Assembly (NCBI GenBank): GCA_946800325.1
Contig: OX326960.1
Span: forward strand, 52,846,855 to 52,910,854
Source: Luzula sylvatica
Lineage: Eukaryota > Streptophyta > Magnoliopsida > Poales > Juncaceae
DNA: 64,000 nt
Direction of reading: 5' to 3'
This document shows positions 10,165 through 22,503 of the stretch, piece after piece. The notes below the pieces were generated by a model. The model was not told the DNA's origin, ran no database searches, and saw only the letters and a list, made by a program, of their open reading frames with translations. Position 1 is the stretch's first letter; each line of letters opens with the position of its first letter. Both the position numbers and the translations under genes were made by a program.

Positions 10165-12375
10165 GATACCTAGAGGAGGAAGAAGAGAGTAGAGTGTAGT
10201 TATCTAATACGATAGTCCTCGCAGGTTATGGGTATGGAGATACCCATGGGTAAACGTTGTATCACCCAAATACTTAATCCATATGAATGCATCCCCTTTT
10301 AAAATTTTTGTTTACTTAAATTTTCATGCATTCACCTAATATGAAAACTGTGTGCAGGTTGTGTAATTTGATTACATGAACCCTGATTTGAACTTGTGTG
10401 GACGTCGACATAGTTGAGGATTATGTGCAGCGAAACCGTCACACTTAAAGTTTCATTTCTAAACATCCCTAGTCGCGGATCAGCTTGCTTAAGAGTGAAG
10501 CATTTCTATTATCTGATAATATACTGAACGCGTACACTAGTACGTTAGCCGAGGAGATGATTATGTTTTGCTAATCATAGGACAAGGTGATTGTCGAATC
10601 GGGAACGTAGATATATGCTAGGTGATATATATTGGATATGACCAAAGCCGCGAGATCATGACATTGTTTAGTCATTATGGATGAACTCGCGACGAGTAGG
10701 GTATTAGGTTCTTCAAACTTGAGGGGACCATTGATTGCGTTACGTTCGTAACACAATGCTTTGATATGATCTTACGCTCGCCGTAACAGGGAGCTAAAAC
10801 GGTCATCATTGGGTATTGTCCGAAACACGGAATTCAATGTGAGTCTCCAAGATAGGAATTGTTTATTCCGAAAGGAAGAGATATCTCTTAGGCCGCTCGA
10901 TGAATTGATTAACGAAAACTACGGCCGTAGTCAATGATATTAACGGTTAATATCGATTGTAATTTGTTAACTTAATTCGGAATCGAGGAATAAGTTTAGT
11001 TAATCAAAACATAAGGATGACTACCACCATGCCTTTTGATTAACGGATATCGTTAACAAGAGAACTAATAACCGCTATTCGAGATAGGCACAATGATCAC
11101 AATCATTATTCGTTTAACATGGGTAGCTATGATGGAGTGACTAGATCCCGCTCATGAGCTTGTAGGCATTGGAAACAACCTACTGCCATCGTTAATCGAA
11201 CCTACATGGTCACACAACGAGTCGTACTAAGTCGGGCTTGATCATAAAATTGGCACATAGAATGTGCATAGCTTGGTATTTGATACGCGATCTATATTCT
11301 CTAAAATCGTGCGTATTGGATATGCATGAGTACCTTTTAGGTAGATCCGAAATTGAGTGGGAGACTGAAGGAAATACAGTTTCAGGATCAACCGTAAAAG
11401 TGTACACAAGGATAAACGAATGTAGTCGTACATTTGTGGCCATAACTTTCAGTGAGAAAATCAGATTTGAATGGTTCAAATTGGGTTAGATAGATAATAA
11501 GATTATCTACAACCTTCATGAAGAAATATATTTCATATGAACGAAGTATCAGTGTCGTTTCTGTGAAATACCGAAAGGATGCAACAGTATGACATACAGT
11601 TAGTAAAGCAGTCATAACTTTTGCATACGAACTCCAATTGGGCTGGGCCAAATTGGGTTATGTAGATAATGAGATTATCTACAACTTTCATGTTGGTTGA
11701 TGTTCTGTATGAGAAATTTACCAATTTCGAAATTACAGAATACTGACCAGGTTCATGCAGTTTTCTGTGTGAAAGGATGTATATTGGATATAAATGCCTT
11801 TTGGCTAATCCTGATCCTATTAGATATACATAGGATTTTCTCTCTCATATTGATTAAGTAATTATTCTGCCAAAGACACAAAGAAATGAGAGAATTCAGA
11901 TTTGATCTTTCTCAAAGTGAAAAGGTACGAAAAGAGAGAAATCGAGAAAAGAGTTTCTCGAGAGATAGAGAATCAATTCGATCGAGCAAGTTCACCGGTG
12001 CATCGTCTAGGTAGGTGCATCCGTGACCGACGTCTTACGAGTCAAGGTGGATACACGTAGAGGAGCAACATCTGGGGCTCTTACGGTTGTGATCGATTCG
12101 GACGAGTAGATTGAGTCGGAGACGAAATCAAGCGAATCGGCGAAGTCAACGAGCGGTGAAAGACGCGTGGTGTGGGACGCGCGGATTGTCACCAACGTGA
12201 CAGGAGAAAGAAGGCAGCGATCAACCCTTCGTGTGCAATCAATTTTGCACCGGTATGAATCTGTCCTTCTATTTGCATCGTACCCTCGAAGTCATGGCGT
12301 GATCTCGGGAATCGGGGAACCGAACCGGGCCTACATATCCGCTGCGCGGGCCCGGAGTCGGGGATATTACCCAAC
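10165..12375 (+). repeat. 3' LTR of the older copia element
   Basis: The copia polypurine tract (CTAGAGGAGGA) resumes after the gypsy-derived insertion, and the LTR starts within the next 20-30 bp. It runs about 2.2 kb to ATTACCCAACA. It is colinear with 42751-44921. A TATA-like GATATACATAGG is at about 11820. Similarity is interrupted by point changes and small indels, so it is much older than the element inserted beside it. Confidence 0.8.
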
Positions 12376-12942
12376 AGTATTATATATAGGATGTTTCTCT
12401 CTCCTCCTTTCAGTTAATTAATGTCTAATTCAGTCCAGAAATTAGAGAGACTCTAATCACCTCTTGAAAGAGTGCGAAGAGAAAGAGAAAAGGTGTTTTC
12501 TCAGTTTAGATAATCAAACACAATCATGCAAGTTCGCCGGTGCATCGTCTAGGCAGGTGCATCCGCGACCGATATGCTACGACTCACGATGGATACGGAT
12601 AGAGGAGCGACACTTGTGGCTCTTCGTTGTGATCAAACCGAAGAAGTAAACGAGTAAAAGGATGTGGAAGCGTGTGGGCATGGGACGCACGAAGATAACC
12701 GGAGACGTGTCAAGAAGGTGGGAGACGTGTGGTATGGGACGCACGGGCTAGTCACCAACACGACACCGGAGAAGAAAAGGATGTGAGCGATCAATCCGTC
12801 ATGCGTGATCAATTTCACGCTGGTAATCGTCTATCCTACTTTGCATCGTACTCTCGAAGTCGAGGCGTGATCTCGGGACATGGGAACCAGACCGGGCCTT
12901 CTTATCCGCTGCGCGGGCCCAAGGTCGGATCGATTCCCAACA
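12376..12942 (+). repeat. Extra copy of the R-U5 part of the copia LTR
   Basis: This segment starts at a TATA-like stretch (TTATATATAGGATG) and ends at GATTCCCAACA. It repeats roughly 11810-12375: the landmark GCCGGTGCATCGTCTAGGCA (12537) matches ACCGGTGCATCGTCTAGGTA (11993), and both units share the gene-like GTGGGACGCACG and GCGCGGGCCC blocks. The LTR 3' part is thus present twice in tandem with its own TATA region. Confidence 0.75.
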
Positions 12943-13814
12943 CTCACGTATATCAATAAAAAATGCATTATACGCCCACACAAATGTTATTGATGTTACA
13001 ACGCTCTTTTAGAATTTTAAACGTATTTATTGACTCATCGATTCTACAACAACCATAAATGAAAAAAATAAATGAAGACAAGCAGTCAGACCTTTTGACA
13101 TTTGCACTTAAACCTAGGTTCCTAAAACACTCAAACTATTCTTTCTATTTAGAAAAAACTTTACTATGTACCAAAAAACAAATCGCCATTAAAATATAAC
13201 GTGTTCAAGTTTTTTGGGTTCGTGTTGTTGTTGTGTAATATTGCAATTGTCGCCCAACTAGCCAACTTAACGAAAAAATCTCTCCGGATAATGATTCTTC
13301 CTCGGCAAACACGCATATCATTCGCTCACTCACACAGAGTTTTGACGAGTTTGAAGACAAACATAACATGTACCTTTTTTTGCGATTTGCATGCGTTTCA
13401 AGATTGCCATTCTCGGTTTTAAAATCGACATGTTGGCAAATGTTATCACTTCACTAGACCAATACAACCAACCACTGATCCTATCACTCACGAAATTGAG
13501 TCAGTGATTAATGAGTGGGAGAATGCGGAGACTGACAAGCGTGACGGAACCATACTATGAAAAAGTACTTTGGCTATTTTATGCAAACGCTCAAATTGAT
13601 GAACAAAAAATTACATCACTTATCCCCTTAGGAATAGTATCGTTATTTCGCAAGAGTAACTTTTTGTGATGTTTGATTTGAAAAACATTGGAGAAGAATT
13701 CTACTGGAGCTCGCGTTCTACCCAAATTCCAAGAAACCGAAGAGATTCATTATGAGACATGTCACCAAAAACTATACGGTACATGTTGGAGCAATTCCAC
13801 CCAAGGACTCACTA
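12943..13814. other. Intergenic, no gene recognised
   Basis: AT-rich DNA with only short frames. The stretch 13640-13815 together with 14095-14450 may be one decayed coding-like sequence split by the MITE between them, but I do not recognise it. Confidence 0.4.
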
Positions 13815-13824
13815 TCTATTTGAA

Positions 13825-14085
13825 GGGGAGTTCTATCATACACCCTTTTACAAAGGTATTTTGGATATTTTAGCAATTAATTATATTTGTAAAAGGGTGT
13901 ATCATAAAATTTATCTTTTATAGAAATTATGGTTTAAATGAACAAGAAAAAATTCCAATTTAGTTAAACATTAATTGATAAATGTATTTGATATCTTACC
14001 TTAAATATTCATAAATGGATAATTACTCCAAATACCCTTGCAAATGGGTGTATGATAAGGAAAGGGGTGTATGATAGAAGCATCT
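13825..14085. mobile_element. MITE, Mutator-type
   Basis: About 260 bp with inverted ends TTCTATCATACACCC (left, 13831) and GGGGTGTATGATAGAA (right, about 14064-14079). The right side repeats the motif once more. It is flanked by the direct repeat CTATTTGAA (13816-13824 and 14086-14094), with an extra T matching on both sides. A 9-10-bp duplication is the Mutator signature. Confidence 0.75.
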
Positions 14086-14094
14086 CTATTTGAA

Positions 14095-15765
14095 ATACTT
14101 ATTAACATAGTAGTTCGCGTTCCTCAGAACAAGATGCGAATCACCGAAGTAAACACATGCTTGCTAAAAAATATCTTGCATCTCCTTCTGGACATCAATA
14201 TTCCTCACAACATCATTAGACATATGGAATGTGCCGAGTTTAATCCAATTGCAACTCTTCTGTATGTAAATATTATTACATGAATGTGTCGAGATCTTGG
14301 AGTTGAATTGCATGTCTATGGAATGAATCTCATTCCAATCAAAACCAAAATTTTGCCAAGTCCAACGATACAAATAATACGGTTGTCATGCGAATATAAG
14401 CGGGTGGTACATTGAAAATGTTACCGGTTTTTACGTTATGCCTTCCCTGAATAAATATAGAAACAAAATACCAAATAGCACCTCGATCAGTTTGCTAGCT
14501 TGAAAAACAAAAAATGTCGTTAAACAACAATTGACAACAGGCGACAACGATTCATTCTATCACAAATCTTCCGCATCTTAGAGACAAATGAGCGAATTTT
14601 GGTGTATTTATTAACTTTCATTTTATTTGGGCATGTAATATACATTTTCGTAAACATTTCAATTTTGAAATTTTATTTGGACATGTAATAAACAACACTT
14701 CTGTGGTATTAGAAAATAAATGTGACAAAAAAGTTGTCCAAAAAAAAATTACATTATCTTATAATGCAAATAATCCTCGTATATATAATATTTATATAAA
14801 AAATAAAAATGTCATAAAAACAAGAATCCGTGAATAATTAAATCATTTTTTTAATTGTCTTACGTACACGCCCAAATAAAAGGAACAACAAAACTTCAAA
14901 TTCTAACAAAAAACAACAAAAGGAAAAATCAAGATATGCTAATTATTGATAAATCATACAGGGGGGTAAAACTAGTTTTAAATAAAACGTCATAAATTTC
15001 TGGTGTTAGGTTACATTTGAGAGTTCAAGTAAATTACACCCGAGTTGAAGTTAATTATACCGTTAATTGCTATGTTAATAAAATGTATTAATTGTTCGTT
15101 TATAAGTTACATTCTGAGTAACGAGCATCCAAAAATTCAGAAATAAAGTGACCCAAAATCTACAAAATCTACCAACCAAAATGACCTGATGATCAAAATA
15201 TCGCCCCCACCCGAAATGACCCCTTCCCCCACCCAATCCTATCCGATTGATACCATGGCTAAACCACTACCCATGGAGCGCGAGTCCCACGGAAGCGCCC
15301 AATAGGCGTCCGTGTCTCTTCATACCTCTAGGAGCCGATTTCTACTTTCATATTATCATTACAGTTATTATATTATACGAGAAAAGGTCTTTTTTTCCAT
15401 GTATTAGTTTTATGATAGCAAAGGGACATGATTAGTTGATTACTTTGTCTTATTATATATGATCCCTGATCCCTTGTTCTGTCTGGACCGTCTCTATGAT
15501 CTAAGAACCTGGAATCTCTCACTGAAATTACCGTTATGCCCACGAACAATTTCAGCCATGCACTTTGTATGGTCCTTAAAAAAAAAAATTCCAATTCTTA
15601 CCTTGTTAATGTTTGTCTTTTCGTAATATATAAAAAAAAAATGTAGACACAATTTATTCTAAATTCTGGTAAATTATGTACTTCTTCCGCACTTACAAGG
15701 GCAAAAAAGTAATGTAATATGTAAGCCCTTCCACATGAAAGAGAGCTAAAAAAAATGATCATAGC
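14095..15765. other. Intergenic, no gene recognised
   Basis: Mostly AT-rich. Frames at 14071-14283 (+) and 14164-14373 (-) are open but match nothing I recognise. The rest up to the nitrite reductase promoter shows no coding signal. Confidence 0.4.
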
Positions 15766-15791
15766 TGGCCCTTTGACATCTCCAAAAGGCC
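15766..15791 (+). promoter_or_regulatory. Nitrate-response-like element of the NiR promoter
   Basis: TGGCCCTT, ten bases, then AAAAGGCC. The published nitrate-responsive element of plant NIR promoters is TGACCCTT-N10-AAGAGTCC, the binding site of NIN-like proteins. Thirteen of the sixteen defined positions agree and the spacing is exact. It lies 74-99 bp before the start codon. Function is inferred. Confidence 0.6.
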
Positions 15792-15864
15792 ACCATTCTC
15801 TCCCCTACAAAACAACCCATCAAAATGCCTTCTCTCCATCGCTCACATCGCCCTTCCACAAGCA

Positions 15865-17897
15865 ATGGCTTCGTCAACCTCACTCCAAGGACTCCTCTTT
15901 CCTCCTTGCAAACCCAGCCACCGCCGGCTTCGTCCTCCATCCGCGGCCACTTCAACTCCAGCTACCACAGCAGGGAAACCGGAGGCAGGGGACAACAGAT
16001 TGGAGGCGAGAGTTGAAGAGAGAGATGGGTACTTCGTTCTGAAGGAGAAGTACCGAGCGGGGATAAACCCACAAGAGAAGGTGAAGATCGCGAAGGAACC
16101 AATGGGTCTGTTCATGGATGGAGGGATTAATGAATTGGCCGGTTTGTCCATGGAGGAAATTGACAACACCAAGCTTAGCAAGGATGACGTCGATGTCCGT
16201 CTCAAGTGGCTCGGCCTCTTCCACCGCCGCAAACAGCATTGTAATTAATTACTCTCCTTACTTCTGTTAAATGATTAATTCAACCTTCAATTGATGAAGA
16301 CTAATTCAATCTTACTTCTTTTATTTAGATGGGCGGTTCATGATGAGGTTGAAACTCCCAAACGGAGTATCCACGAGCGAACAAACCCGCTATCTCGCAT
16401 CCATAATCCAAAAATACGGGGAGCATGGTTGTGCTGATATCACGACGCGTCAAAACTGGCAGATACGCGGCGTCACGCTACCAGATGTGCCGGAGATAAT
16501 GGACGGCCTTGTTTTCGTTGGATTGACGAGTCTCCAAAGCGGAATGGATAATGTGAGGAACCCGGTTGGGAATCCACTTGCAGGAATTGACCCGTTTGAG
16601 ATTGTCGATACGAGGGCATACACCAATCTTTTGTCTGCTTATATCACGGGAAATTTTAAAGGCAACCCAACTATTACGAACTTGTGAGTTCATATCTCGA
16701 AAATATGGAAATAAATTGAACATATATTTATGTAACAAATATTTGATCATGACAGGCCAAGAAAGTGGAACGTGTGTGTAGTGGGATCTCACGATTTGTA
16801 CGAGCATCCTCATATAAATGACCTTGCTTACATGCCTGCAGTCAAAAACGGCAAATTCGGGTTCAACCTACTGGTGGGCGGGTTCTTTAGCCCTAAGAGA
16901 TGTGCCGAGGCCATTCCTCTTGACGCGTGGGTACCGCCTGAAGATTTGATCCCAGTTTGCAAAGCCGTTCTCGAAGCTTATCGTGATCTCGGCAACAGAG
17001 GCAACAGACAAAAAACGCGCATGATGTGGCTAATTGACGAACTTGTAAGTATAGTAATAATAATATGTAATAAATGCTTTCGTCATTGATTCTGAGTAGT
17101 TGTATTGAGTTTGCTTATTGTATTATTAAATGCAGGGTGTGGAGGTGTTTAAATCTGAGGTGGCGAAAAGGATGCCGAGTGGCGAGTTGGAAAGTGCTGC
17201 AGAAGAAGAGTTGATAGATAAGAAATGGGAGAGGAGAGATTATCTCGGAGTACACCCCCAAAAGCAACCAGGATTATCCTTCGTGGGCCTCCATATCCCA
17301 GTGGGCCGTTTACAGGCCTCAGACATGTTCGAGCTGGCCCGCTTGTCAGACCAGTACGGCTCAGGAGAACTCCGTCTAACTGTAGAACAAAACATCATAA
17401 TCCCGAACGTGAAAAACTCGGTTTTGGATTCCCTTCTCAAGGAGCCATTGCTCGAGAAGTTCTCCCCCGAGCCGAGTTTGTTAATGAGGAGTTTGGTCGC
17501 TTGCACCGGGAATCAGTTCTGCGGACAGGCGATAATTGAGACAAAGGCGAGAGCATTGAAGGTGACCGAGGAGGTGGAAAGACACGTGTCGCTTGATCGG
17601 ACAGTCAGGATGCACTGGACTGGTTGTCCGAATACCTGTGCCCAAGTCCAGGTGGCGGATATAGGGTTCATGGGGACAATGACCAGAGATTCCGAAGGAA
17701 AGATTTGTGAAGGAGCAGACGTGTTTTTGGGGGGAAGAATTGGGAGTGATTCACATTTGGCAAATATTTATAAGAAAGGAGTGCCATGTAAAGACTTGGT
17801 GCCGGTTGTGGTCGATATTTTGGTCGAGAAGTTTGGCGCGGTGAGACGGGTTCGAGAGGAGGATGAGGAGGATAATGGGTTGGAGTCACAAGAGTGA
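15865..17897 (+). CDS. NIR1: Ferredoxin-nitrite reductase, chloroplastic
   Basis: It catalyses six-electron reduction of nitrite to ammonium with reduced ferredoxin, in plastids. Exons are 15865-16240, 16329-16683, 16756-17044 and 17136-17897, all introns GT-AG, giving 593 residues, the usual plant length. The N-terminus (MASSTSLQGLLFPPCKPSHR) is Ser/Arg-rich without acidic residues, as in a transit peptide. The two nitrite/sulfite reductase ferredoxin-like halves are recognisable (HYGRFMMRLKLPNGV near 125; KQPGLSFVGLHIPVGRLQ near 385). The siroheme/4Fe-4S ligands are all present: Cys463 and Cys469 in ACTGNQFCGQ, Cys504 and Cys508 in TGCPNTCAQ. The start is the ATG that opens the transit peptide frame. 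Possible polyadenylation signals are at 17954 and 18064. A nitrate-response-like element lies 75 bp upstream. The gene looks intact and functional. Confidence 0.97.
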
Positions 17898-18815
17898 TTT
17901 TATTTTGTTGGGGGTTTTTTTTTTTTTGTGGTACTGTACACTATTTAACAGAGAATAAAAAAGTTGTTTTGTTTGTATAGGTTTATTATGGAAATTAAGT
18001 GGTTTGTTTGAGGTAGGAAGCCTTCAATTTATTTCCTTTCTTCTTTTTTGTTATTGTATCTTCAATAAAACAATGCATGAAGCATAGTTTTTTTTGAAGG
18101 TACTACAATTTTTCATTAAACTAAAAAAGAAAAAAAGAAAAAGTTACATCTTTAGAAAGAAAAAGAAATGACGTTTCACGAAAGAAAAATCAAAACCCTA
18201 AGTACAAATCTAGGATTTTGTAGCCGTCGATGCCAGTTAACGTCGTCTTGCGTTTTGTCTACGCCAAGAGAATTTCTCTGTCTTTCAATTGGTATAGAGA
18301 TCTGCCGTTGCGATCGAAACTTTTTTTTGTCCGTCAATCAATTTCTTTCACATCGATCGAGAAACTTCGATCATGCCGAAACCATGGTCGAATATGATGT
18401 TTGTCTCCAATCGATCTGGGCTTGTTTGCCTTGACGATCCGCCTTCAAGATGTGTGGCCTTCATTGCCGTTGAAACTTAAAAACGAGACCGTTGTCGCCG
18501 GGGTCGTAGTCTCCGCAATGCCATGACCATCGCTGCCGTGGTTGTAGTCTTTGCATGACCATCGCTATCCAGGCCGTAGTTTGGCATGCTGGAAAATGAG
18601 TCCAAGTAGAAGGGGAGAGGAATTGAACGCATGGGGAGCTCCTTCCTCGCACGTCATTGGGACTCGCTGCCAGGAGACGATCGGGACAAGGGACCAACTA
18701 ACGGGAGAAGAGACACTCTGCTCTGCTCGCCCAACTACGACGCGACAGGGATGCCCTGCTGCTGGCACGCCTAGGCAAGCTTTGGTGCTGATACAAATCA
18801 GACACGATTGCCTTT
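17898..18815. other. NiR 3' flank and unassigned GC-richer sequence
   Basis: 17898-18130 holds two AATAAA signals and T-rich 3' UTR. 18160-18815 is less AT-rich, with short frames in several phases and an AAAACCCTAA box (18194), as in 5' UTRs of plant genes. Its continuation after the LTR element (28127-28700) is also GC-richer. I recognise no protein. Confidence 0.4.
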
Positions 18816-18820
18816 GATTT

Positions 18821-19579
18821 TGTTGGTTATATTACAATTAAATAACCAAATAAACAATTAAACAATTAATTAAATAATAATAATTAACAAATAAATCGAG
18901 AACAAGCCTGGTGTAGCCGCGTGATCGTGTCACAGCTGCCCTAAAGACAGATGACGCCCTCTAGTGCAGAGTATTTCGTTTATCCATCTCCAAGGTTCTA
19001 CACCTCCGATTTGTCTCGGTTCCGATCTAATAGCACAGTCGTAGAACGAAAATCTTCACCTTGAAGTAGATGAAGACATGTACACCAATTCTTCAACCAA
19101 GTTAATCTCAATAAATTGAATAGAGAATATAATCTATATTGTTTATTTCTTGAGAGGTATTTGTATATTAGATTAATTAATTAAGGAGGAATAATATATA
19201 CGTATAGGAGGAAAGAATGTGGTCTAAAAACAATTGACCTCTTACTTATCATTCCTGATTGTACATTTTTATAGAAGAGAGGGAGGAAACACATAATTTA
19301 TTGCATATTAATAATGGCAAATAAAACCACCGAATAGCAATTGTAACCCAATTAATCAGGGGCTATTTATTATTTATTTTCTAGTAACCTCCTTTATAAA
19401 ACTTCTTTTTATATTCCATTGCTCCAATAATTAATTCATACACTTTAATGTACACAAAATATGTGCACTAAAACAATTAATCTAATTGTTTATATTAATT
19501 GAAATAAGCAATTATATTTTATAAAATGATATAACAGTTTTAAAATTTTATTAGTATTATTTTAATAAATAATACAACA
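18821..19579 (-). repeat. LTR (3' LTR on the minus strand)
   Basis: 759 bp, TGTTGG...TACAACA. It pairs with 27363-28121 at the same length. The polypurine tract lies next to it at 19580-19591. Confidence 0.93.
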
Positions 19580-19591
19580 TTCCCCCTCAAA
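19580..19591 (-). other. Polypurine tract of the minus-strand LTR element
   Basis: Plus-strand TTCCCCCTCAAA, which reads TTTGAGGGGGAA on the minus strand, directly before the LTR. It sets the element's orientation. Confidence 0.75.
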
Positions 19592-21801
19592 TTTTAAAAC
19601 TTTATTTATAATTTTATTCTCTTTCCAAAAACTTGGTATCTACTATGCATAAATATGAGTGGACGTAGCCTTGAACCCATACGTAGTGAAAATCATATAT
19701 GACCGAGATTACATGGTGAACTAGGTCTTGAACCATGAATCGTTCAACCGATCTTTTACAACCTCACACATAGTAGGAAAAATATGTTGGTGTTTTTATG
19801 CGGGTGTGCGCTATTTATGGCCATGCGCTAACCTTGATTTTCATGAGAATACATTAGGATTCTGCCCGTATCCTTTAATCGCGGCCCACGATAATTCTCA
19901 CATAGGTAATTCCTCAAAGAGTATACGGTGTGGAAATATACTCCGTTAAATTATTTAATATAATATATATACAATATTTTTATGTATATTTTATTTTGGA
20001 ATTATTAAGAATAATAGCATTCAACCTAACCATCACCTTAAAGCACTTCACCATAGGGATAAGCATAGACATTAGAGTCTAAAATAGTGCTTCGAAAATA
20101 TCACATCAGTCGCTTCGTTCACCCTTTGAACCATTTGTCCGGACCAGCCAGCCACAATGGTAGGGATCCCACTTCTGGTGACGATTATATGAGCATAAAT
20201 CTCATCCCCCTCGATGAACTAGATCTTGTAGGATCTATTATCGGAATTTTATTTTTCGATTTTATTAAATGAAGTGACATATCACAATTTATTTATTTTT
20301 CGTACGATTTTATATTTAACAAATAAGTGTCTGTTTATTTATGATTCATAATTTATTGATTGATCAGATCAATAATTATTTTTAAATCAAAATTGCATGC
20401 TAATTATTTAAGACACTTTAGGAATTTCTCAAAGATGAGTTCCTAGGCCGATTTTAGGCAAATATTATTTATTTATATCAATGTTAATTTGACTAATATT
20501 TGAAATTAGTACTCTTAGTGAATACATCTTAACAACAATTAATCTATAATAGTCCTAATCCGCTTGATTGGGCCGTAAAATCCCGCTTCCACGTCGCAGT
20601 TACTGTAGCTCCTCTTCTGAATATATTCCCTTCCTCTCCTCGCTTCTGCTCTATTTTTGCTCTCACTCTCTCAGAAGAACACCCAAACGCGAAACCCGCG
20701 AGTAAAACCCTAGCTCCGCCAGATGGATCCGCCAGAGGGAAAAGGCGAGATTTCATCGGCGGTTTGAGTGGACCGGAGAGAAACAACCTCGCTCCATTGT
20801 CGAGTTCATCATTTCTTCGAAACTGCTGTGACTTTTGGGGCCATATTTCCTCTTATTTGTGGAGTTATTCAAAGCCTTGCTACCGTGCCTATGTCTACCA
20901 CTTTTTGGGTCCAAATTTGGTCTGATATGGGATGAATTTTGGGTCGACATTGGTTGATTTTACTGTAAAATCTGTTCATTTCTCTTTTTTTTCGTTTATG
21001 GTTCAATTAAGATCTATTTTTCTGCAATAGAACGAAAGGAACACATGATTTGAGTCCATTTATGGTCCAATTTGGGGGTTATTTATAATTTTTAGCATTT
21101 TTTTGAAAAATCTCGCTGTTTGCCCTAAAAAAGAGCGACTTTTTGCATTTTTCGTGCAATTGCATGTATTTTCGTGGTTTGTTTTAATCCTTTCCAGCAA
21201 TTTTTGGTCTATTTCGTTGAGAATTTATTTAATTTTGTTCGAAAACATCAATTCTGCCCTTTTATTTCTTCTCCTTTTCCATGCGTTATTATGAATTTGA
21301 GGGTTTTGTAGCTTATATTTTGTTTTGTTTTGAGCTGATGATAATGATAGGAGTTTTTATTAGCAATTAGTTTAAGAAAGATTTAATCTTTGAGGTGATT
21401 AGTTCGAAATTAGGGAATTGTCAATGATCCGTTAACAGTCATTGCTATTCAAGGTTTGATTGTTTATTGGAGGTGAGAATCATGTAATGTGCATGTTAAT
21501 TATTTGTTTAGTTCACAATTTTGCGTGTTTCTCCGATGGGCACGCTTCTCTAGAGCTATTTCTCGATGGTATTAACCGATCTAGGAAGTACACTAACAAA
21601 CTCGAGGCCTCCAGTGGACGAAGAGAGATGAGAGACCTACCCACTGACTGGAGGCGACAACGTGTCAGAGGCATAGACGGATTAGAGGCGACAACGACTA
21701 TTCCGCGGTCCTCATTGAGACGACGACGACGATTCTGCCCCTGCAAAGGTATGTATTTTAAAATCCATTATCCTGAAAAAACTCTCGATTTTTTTAATAA
21801 T

Positions 21802-22190
21802 TTTGTTTGTATATTTTAGCTTTGTTTTCGAAAAATTACGAAAACGCCCTTTGTCTTTTTCCGGATAAAAGGGCCGAAGATGTTGTGGCTCATGGAGTGT
21901 GGTCTACGCGTCGTCAATCAATATCAAACGGTATATTAGTTTCAATTTTGTATATTTTAGCTTTTGTTTCAGAAAAATTACGAAAATGCCCTTTCTTTAT
22001 TGTTTTTCAGATAAAATGGGCGAGGATGTTGTGGCTCATGGGACTGCGGTACAAGCATCGTCAATCAATAGGAAACGGTATATTAGTTTTTATTTTTTAT
22101 ATTTTATCTTTGTTTAGAAAAATTTACGAAAATGCCCTTTGGTTTCTTTTTTTCAGATAAAAGGGCTGAGAACAGATCAATATGAAATTG
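21802..22190 (+). repeat. Three tandem cassettes in the Helitron
   Basis: Units of about 145 bp start near 21802, 21947 and 22093 (the third shorter). Each has TTTGTATATTTTAGC, then AAATTACGAAAATGCCC, a TTTTTCAG-like acceptor and ATAAAAGGGC(C/T)GA. The first two continue with GATGTTGTGGCTCATGG and CGTCAATCAATA. Related pieces recur at about 24567, 24906 and 25245. Confidence 0.75.
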
Positions 22191-22439
22191 TGTGGTAATT
22201 TAGTTCAAGTCTTTTTAGATCATTTTAGGGCATTTCTGCAAAAATACCAAGTTCATATTCTATTACAGATTGGTTGATTATCGTTTTAATTCATTCATTA
22301 TTTGTTGTATAGGTGAGCACAGATTTGGGCCTCAAAATCTCATGTCGACATGTTATCTTATTTTGTTCCGTATTTTGGTTGGAAATGACGTGCATTAAGT
22401 AATTCTTTCGATATTTGCGAAAACGACCCTTCAATTATG

Positions 22440-22441
<2 letters not shown>

Positions 22442-22500
<59 letters not shown>
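22442..22500. repeat. (TA)n microsatellite
   Basis: About 59 bp of uninterrupted TA dinucleotides. Confidence 0.98.

Positions 22501-22503
<3 letters not shown>

Noticed and set aside
15741..15760. Second nitrate-response-like site (CCCTT followed by AAGAG at about 15726-15745)
   Set aside because: Spacing is 8 rather than 10 and the flanks match poorly.
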